Assembly: GCA_018857735.1 (NCBI GenBank)
Contig: JABMCL010001305.1
Location: 248,501 to 312,500, forward strand
Direction: 5' to 3'
From: Alviniconcha marisindica
Lineage: Eukaryota; Mollusca; Gastropoda; Provannidae
DNA length: 64,000 nt
Every line of letters begins with the position of its first letter. The first letter of the stretch is position 1. The translations under genes were made by a program, and so were the position numbers. Of this stretch, positions 58,060-64,000 are shown piece after piece. The notes beneath the pieces are model-generated. The model did not search any database and was not told where the DNA came from. It was given only the letters and a program-made list of their open reading frames with translations.

Positions 58060-58480
58060 AAGGACTGTAACTGGAGGGGGTGTGGGAGTGTAGGAACACA
58101 GAATTTGAAATCACTTATGGTATAGTTTGTAGAGATGAGTTTTTAACGCAGTTTTGAAAGCATGGGAAGATTGAATATGACATGTCAGAAGGGAGAGAAT
58201 TCCATTGCTTTGGAGCACAGTAGCAGAAAGCAGTGGCCAAAGAATTTTGTTCTAACATGGGGGATACAAAGTATCAGTGTGTTTGCAGAATGAGGTTGCT
58301 TGGGACGGGTGTAAACAGTGAACAGGTCAGAGAGACAGACATGAGTCAGACAAAGCTGTGACAGATTGTGGACAGTTTGTAATCAAATTGACAAATCATA
58401 AAGATGGACGAGTGTGAAAACTAGTGCAGTTAATGTTGAGATATTCCCAAAATGAAATGGATTCAGGTTGAACCTGTTTA
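58060..58480 (+). repeat. Candidate dispersed repeat of unknown class
   Basis: GAATTCCATTGCTTTGGAGC and flanking sequence resemble a repeat type I associate with many aquatic animal genomes (grossly: AAAGCATGGGAAGATTG...GAGAATTCCAT..TTTGGAGC). Only one copy here, so this rests on memory of the pattern. Confidence 0.3.
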
Positions 58481-59394
58481 AAAAAAGAATATCCCCCTCT
58501 CCATGCAGGTGAACAGATAACCACTTCAAAATGTGTAGATAATTGTCCCAACTTTATATTAATGCATTTTCAGATGCTGTTTAAGCAAAACCCAAGACAT
58601 GGTTTATGTGCCATTAGTGTGATGTATGCCCAAAATTGTTTCCTGCTGTTAAGATTGGTTGATATTATTCAGGTCTTGTCTGGAAACCTGTATACATGCA
58701 ATAATAATGCTAGAAACACTGCTTGAACTCGACAGTTGTGTCCTGCAGGTATTTCACGGATCCAGTGACTTCCCCCCTCCACCCCCACCCCCCCAACCCC
58801 ATTTCTGTCACAATTCTCTCCTCTTTTTTTTCCTCTTTTTTTTTAAATTGACAATATTTGAAAAATCTGTATGATTAGTAAAACTCAAGTGTCATAGTGG
58901 TGACTGTTGAGGTTATTCAGTATTTGAGCTGTATGTATCCATTGTCCTGATATGGTCATCATGGTTGTCTGAGCGTTAAAAATTGATTACCTATCTTCTG
59001 CCCATGCCAGTTTTGTTGACCATAAATGACCCTTTCTGTTAAGGTGATGGAGAGTGAAAGACATATAAAGCCATTATTTTTCCATTTTAGACTTTGTGTT
59101 GTGCAAATGTTGGACAAAAAGTCACATCATCTGCTTAGAGTGTCAGTGCCAGCTGGAACTTAATTATTCGTCCGTCTGCTGTATGTGTTGCCCCCTTGTT
59201 TTTGACAAAGGATCACATCCAAAACACCAGCAGGTCACCTGTGGATTCTTCCTTCGTGGTCATTTTAGTTCTGTCTCTGTCGCATGCACTTGGAGCAGCA
59301 ATAGAAGGCAGTTTTATAATATATAATATAAACAAAATGGAATTCTAATGCTGATCTTTTCGGTACTAAACTATATAATGTATTTGTCGCTTTT

Positions 59395-59525
59395 TTGGTG
59401 GTTATATAATAACGTTCCTGGTTGACTGGGTATATAAAAACAAGTCCTTCCTTCACAACCTAGCTTAGCCCTTATATAACCTTCCTGGTTGACTGGGCAA
59501 CCAAATCCTTCCTTCACAACCTAGC
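59395..59525 (+). repeat. ~68-bp tandem SINE-tail units
   Basis: Two units of CCTTATATAACNTTCCTGGT-TGACTGGG followed by AAATCCTTCCTTCACAACCT; a third copy lies at 60117-60182 and a diverged tail at 19 kb. Confidence 0.75.
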
Positions 59526-59867
59526 GAAGGTTCCAGGCGAGATCCAGAGAGCTAGAGGAGGGAGGTGGAGCTGGACCTTCAAGTTAGCCCAGAAGAGATC
59601 ATGAGTAGGGAGGTGGAGCTGGGCTGCGAAGGTTGGACTTCTTTCGCTTCGAGTTGTTCCTCAACAGCAGTGCAACGGACATTGTCCTTGTGACTCTGCC
59701 CAAGCATGGCAGTTGAAACAGCAATTGCGGAGTGCACTTGTCGCTGGGCAATGGCGAGGGGACACCGCCTTAACACTTCCATTGTTCTGGCGGCGGTCTC
59801 TCCGGTCTTTTTCGGGCGGTATCCGCGGTCGAGCCTTCACTCTTTCGTCCCCTTCCCTCTCTGTCCC

Positions 59868-60240
59868 CGTCCCTAATAAGCCGCATCGCTTCTGTGGACG
59901 TAAAGCAAAACATGATGGTCCACAATGTTGAAGTGATGCTTAATGTCCTCAGATGTCGGCTGACATATTAGGGACAAGCTGTGACCAATGCCGAAGCATG
60001 GTTTAATAAATCTTTACGTCCACGGAAGCCAGAAGGCTCGTTAGGACGGACAGCCCAGGACGGCCACCTCGACTCACACAGCTCCTGAACTTTAACAAAT
60101 GGTCCACAACTTAGCTTAGCCCTTATATAACTTTCCTGGTTGACTGGGCATATAAAACCAAATCCTTCCTTCACAACCTAGCTTATAGTATTACAGTTTG
60201 TCCCTAATATGTCAACCCGACATCCGAGGACATGAAGCCC
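59868..60240. repeat. Repeat family A copies 2 and 3 in fold-back arrangement
   Basis: Copy 2 runs 59928-60048 (+). The block GACATATTAGGGACAA reappears inverted at 60196-60235 (TTTGTCCCTAATATGTCAAC). A further inverted partner of its right end (TCTGTGGACGTAAAG) lies at 59869-59907. The arrangement suggests a fold-back or nested MITE. Confidence 0.65.
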
Positions 60241-60967
60241 CATATCATCATCATCACAACCTAGCAGCCTGTGCAACTGTCCACATTTTGTTATATAGGA
60301 ATGCAATGTGGAAGTGTACACAGTTGATAAGTTACACTTCTATAACACACACACACACACACACACCACAGAGATCATAGAACATAAAAGAAACCGACTT
60401 GATTCACCAGTGACAATTCAGTGGAGTTGTACAAAAAGAAAAGAACTGATGAAGTTGAGTCGAAAGGAGAAGAACACTCCAACAAGGCATTAGTTCCAAC
60501 CAAGCGTTTTTATTAACTCAAAAATGCATTATCACTGCAAGCTTCTCGACTGAGTCGTTAAAATCAATGCTAAAATCCAAGAAATAACCCTCTCAGTAGT
60601 TACTAAGTCTGAACCGAGTACAGACTGCGACATGCGGCATGCACTAATAAGATGCATGTTTTTTGAGGCTTTGTTGAAGTAGAAGATGACACTGACTGAA
60701 ACACTTGTTTACTAAAAATGCTTCAGAACTACGCCATAGGGCATAGGCCTGCCAGTTGTACATGGCAACGCCGTAGGCTACAAGTACAACAGCCGCGACT
60801 AAGTCGATTATCCGACCTGGGAAATGGCACGAAGAACAAAGTAATGTCGCTCCATTCTCATCATACTTTGTCCTCCCCCTTTTCTTTTCAGTAGCTGGGG
60901 TACGGGCTCATCCACTGGCTACGGCTGGGAACCAGTGAGCTAGAAAGAGCTGGGAACGCACCGCTTT

Positions 60968-60969
60968 GG

Positions 60970-61003
<34 letters not shown>
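60968..61003 (+). repeat. Long poly-G run
   Basis: A G homopolymer of about 33 bases ending GGGCGGGCGG. Its length should be treated as approximate given homopolymer error. Confidence 0.9.
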
Positions 61004-61584
61004 CGGGCGGTGCCGACGCGAAAACATCACTGGCATGTCACGAAAAGCCGATAAATATGCACTCGCCGATTCAGTGGAGACAGAGCACGCAAACACACTG
61101 AGTGAACGGTTGAATCGCTTCATGTAGTCATATAACTATTTGTTGGGGGGGGGGGGGGCGTGAAAAACATGATGTGAAAAAAGAAAAACACACTTTAAAA
61201 TGGCCAAATGGCTCTAAATTAGTTGAAAAGTCGAGTAAAAAAAAGCAGCCTAAACATCACTTTTTTTTCCCGTTTGTGTGTGTTGACAGTCATGATTGCA
61301 AATCGGTCTGAATTGTGACTTGTTACTGACTGACACTGAGGCTGATCCAGTCTGTCAGTACCATTGTTTCCGGTCACACGTGTCCGGCAGCCGGGCAGCA
61401 AAACTCAGTGCCTGCAGTCATGGTTGTGGCTGCTGGTGAAAATAATCACCAAACTGGTGAGTCCAGTTCGACGGCTCGACTGAGACGACTCGTCAGTCGG
61501 CTCAGGTTCAAGTGGGGAAGAGCAAACATTGACGACTGTAACAACTGAATCAGTCCGGGTTGCGGACTCAGCTGGCATTCATAT

Positions 61585-61658
<74 letters not shown>

Positions 61659-61710
61659 ACATCAGTAATTATATGTAGCATACACTGACTCTCTGGGCCT
61701 CTCTCTCTCT

Positions 61711-61745
<35 letters not shown>

Positions 61746-61760
61746 CACACACACACACAC
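61585..61760 (+). repeat. Compound (AT)n(GT)n and (TC)n microsatellites
   Basis: An AT run of about 30 units, GT run of about 10 units, then a TC-rich stretch and CACACA. Confidence 0.93.
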
Positions 61761-63090
61761 TCAACAAGCGAAGGCCGTGCCTGGAACCACACACATCCTC
61801 CTGTACTCTCGGCTGGCACTGCTTCTGCCTACTCTGCCTCCACTGACTGAAATTCTTTGTACTGAGACTTTCCACTGTTAATTCCTGCGACTTTTCGGTC
61901 GCTCGGCCCTGTTACTTGGAATAACAGTTCCTCTTCCTCTCCGATAAAAGCCCGCTCTGGACTCGTTCAAGTCTACAAGACCGCGATTTCTTTTTCCAAA
62001 ACAGTTTATCGTGGACCTGCCGCGGCTGTTTTCCACTCCACGCTGCTATCTTCCCCGGCTCAAGTCCCTCTTTGTTATACGGCTGTTGGCCGTACCGCTG
62101 AAACTGTGTATAGTCAATACTGCCGATTATACTCATGGACCTATATATAGGTATAGATTATACTCGTCAAGTGAGTGCATGTGCTTGGGATAGTCTCTCC
62201 GAACAAGATTTGGCGCCATTGGCATAAATAGGCTACTTTTAGGTTACTTCACTATGCGTCTTTTCAATGCCAGGTTTCATTGGATATGTAACTACTGATA
62301 GGGATTAAAATCTTGCGACATCTTGGCATACCGAAAATTTGACCGAACAAATCCAGTGACCACCACTGATAAGAACTGGTGGTGTTGCAAGTTTCCCATG
62401 ATGTGCTGTGACCAGCTGCTAATAACATACCCTGTCACTACGCGGAAACAAGAAAACGGAAGCATAAATGATTCATAGCACGGAACTAATATAGGCCTAG
62501 GGCTTTACAAAATAAATAAGAGATAAACAGGAAATAATACTGGGAATTTAGTGACAAAGCGGCGCCTGCACAGATGTGGCTGAAAACGCTCAACCGTGAA
62601 TACAAACATATATATATATATATACTGAGATGCAGGCCCCGGCTACGGTAGCAACTTGCAAAGAATGTTTAACAAAATGAACCAGAATAATGTGCACACC
62701 AACACACCTTTGTACAAGAATGAATAACTTAGTTGACAGTCATATATATGTGTGTGTGTGTGTGTTTTCTCGTCCTCTCCTTTTTTCTTTAGAGAGATTG
62801 TTTTTACGTGTCTTACGGCAGATCCACTGATTCACAATGACTATAGGGCTTAAACTAAAAGCACATAAAACAGTCACAACCATATATATATATATATATT
62901 AATTATAGGCTACGCGGTTCGATGCAGTAGGCCTGTTGCCAACCAGTCTTCGTCCAGTAGGCTATCAGATTTGTAGTTTTGCTACAAATACAAGCTTCTC
63001 GTATGTTTAAAGTCGCTTGTATTGTCAAGGGACATAATTATGGACGCGCCATCACACACTATTATCCCGGCCGCTTTCCACCCGATCTTC

Positions 63091-63950
63091 TCACGAGGCG
63101 CTTGACTGTCGGGCAATTGACTCTGCCAGCATCACGTAGAGGACGATGTTACTGAGCGATTTTGCCTGCTCACCCAGCAGAGGCGCCAGACCTGCCTGTC
63201 AGACAGAAAAACCAACAGACACAGTGTCAAGGCCGCTGTACCAGAGCCGAACGGAATGACTCTGACTGACCCCTCTCGTCCGTGCCGCCGTAGTTAAAAC
63301 ACCGACGTGACAATGTTCTGCACACGCTCTAATCGTCACCAGCTCACGGCTTGGCAGTTTGAATTAACGTAAAAGCAACTAGGCATTTTAAACGAAATCC
63401 TTAAATTTTCGTCATTTTTCTGCTTTTTCACTTTTTAATTTGATCCTGATTTTTTTCCTGTTTGACAAAGCTGATGAGCCGCCGCATACTTAGAGATCAC
63501 TAGAAGAATGAGAACAATTGATAAAAGTCATTGCATGCTGATTACCAGAATAATAAATAACTGCATACTGAATACCAGAAGAAGAATGATAGTTAAAGTC
63601 ACTGCATGTCAGCTATCAGAACAGTAAATCACTGCATATTGATTATGAAATGAAGAATTAATTCATATCACTGTAGGCTGATTTGCACAGAACAATAAAT
63701 GCACTGCATATTGATTACCAGAAGAAAATGAATCATTTAAAGTCACCGCACGCCGAGTTACCAGGATAATAAATCACTGCATGCTGACTACCACAGTAAT
63801 AATAATTAACTGAAGTCATTGCATGGTGCCGGATGAGCGGAAGAAGAAGAGGAAGAAAGTCTTACGAGAAGTTCCGTACTGCTGGAGGCCGACGAGACGA
63901 GGGTGCTTGCTTCACGCAGCGAGTCCTGCCCCACCAGATCGGTCAGAATT
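63091..63950 (-). CDS. Unrecognised gene, last two coding exons (partial)
   Basis: Minus-strand exon 63866-63950 (acceptor CAG/A, donor CTC/GTAAGA) codes ILTDLVGQDSLREASTLVSS then ASSSTELL. It joins in phase 0 to 63091-63195, coding AGLAPLLGEQAKSLSNIVLY then VMLAESIARQSSAS and a stop. The acceptor GACAG/GCAGG is good. The C-terminus looks wholly helical and amphipathic, with heptad-like Leu/Val/Ala spacing, suggesting a helical-bundle or coiled-coil protein, but I do not recognise the family. The 5' part lies beyond the window. Confidence 0.65.
63478..63830. repeat. ~73-bp higher-order tandem repeat
   Basis: Alternating imperfect sub-units TCACTGCATGCTGATTACCA-GAATAATAAA and TCACTGCATATTGATTACCA-GAAGAAGAATGA recur four to five times between the two exons of the unrecognised gene, ending about 40 bp from the splice donor at 63865. 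Confidence 0.8.
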
Positions 63951-64000
63951 CTGCACACAACAAGAAACTCGTAAAGCTCGCAACCTCAGCTGTGTGAAAG

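Larger units (their letters stand above)
56471..63090. other. Intergenic region between Rap1 and the third gene
   Basis: No convincing gene. Holds several dispersed repeats, long simple-sequence tracts (AT/GT at 61.58-61.66 kb, TC at 61.70-61.75 kb, G-runs near 60.97 and 61.14 kb) and scattered ORFs without family features. The 3' UTR of the third gene should extend below 63091, but I find no clear poly(A) signal. Confidence 0.6.

Noticed and set aside
59713..59931. 72-residue ORF in the 59-60 kb repeat cluster
   Set aside because: Part of it overlaps repeat family A; the composition looks like translated repeat DNA with no known domain.
1..64000. Prokaryotic system, integrated virus or gene cluster
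   Set aside because: No viral structural or replication genes, integrase or operon-like packing seen; apart from short transposon remnants, the identifiable proteins are ARIP4 and Rap1, both conserved animal families.

Overview
This window reads as nuclear DNA of a metazoan, most likely a marine lophotrochozoan such as a gastropod mollusc. The reasons are GT-AG introns, conserved animal proteins broken into short exons, many long simple-sequence tracts, and short interspersed repeats whose tails resemble those common in mollusc genomes. The species call is an inference; no host marker gene is present. Nothing prokaryotic (operons, CRISPR, IS elements, defence islands) is visible.

Layout: (1) 1-2373 is upstream or 5'-UTR-intron DNA holding the 3' end of a dead non-LTR retrotransposon. 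(2) 2422-33069 (+) is a complete gene for the SNF2-family ATPase ARIP4/RAD54L2. I joined 22 coding exons whose phases all agree and which sum to 8,958 nt, or 2,985 residues. This is about twice the length of the vertebrate protein. The extra length comes mainly from a ~600-residue Met/Gly/Pro/Ser-rich repetitive block inserted inside the first RecA-like lobe and from a very long Q/N/S/G-rich C-terminal tail. (3) 33070 to about 41230 is a long candidate 3' UTR with several poly(A) signals and a cluster of three Pumilio-type sites. (4) About 41885-56450 (-) is a Rap1 small-GTPase gene, convergent with ARIP4: five introns within the coding region, one 5'-UTR intron, and a 185-residue product ending in the CaaX box CTVL. 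Its promoter region near 56.35-56.45 kb has CRE and ETS-like sites. (5) About 56.5-63.0 kb is repeat-rich intergenic DNA. (6) 63091-63950 (-) holds the last two coding exons of a third gene that I do not recognise.

Mobile DNA is plentiful but short and non-autonomous. A 701-bp piggyBac-type MITE with TTAA duplications lies in ARIP4 intron 15. A 626-bp PIF/Harbinger-type MITE with TTA duplications sits 43 bp from the splice acceptor of the Rap1 start-codon exon. There are several LINE 3' ends, a tRNA-derived SINE head, and several repeat families that can be recognised because two or three copies occur in this one window. Minisatellites of about 31, 32, 44, 60, 67 and 73 bp occur in introns and flanks.

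The two complete genes have no evident common pathway: ARIP4 is a nuclear, SUMO-linked ATPase and Rap1 is a membrane-anchored GTPase. They share a convergent 3' boundary. The most novel-looking item is the ARIP4 coding sequence, with prion-like sequence both inside and downstream of its motor domain.
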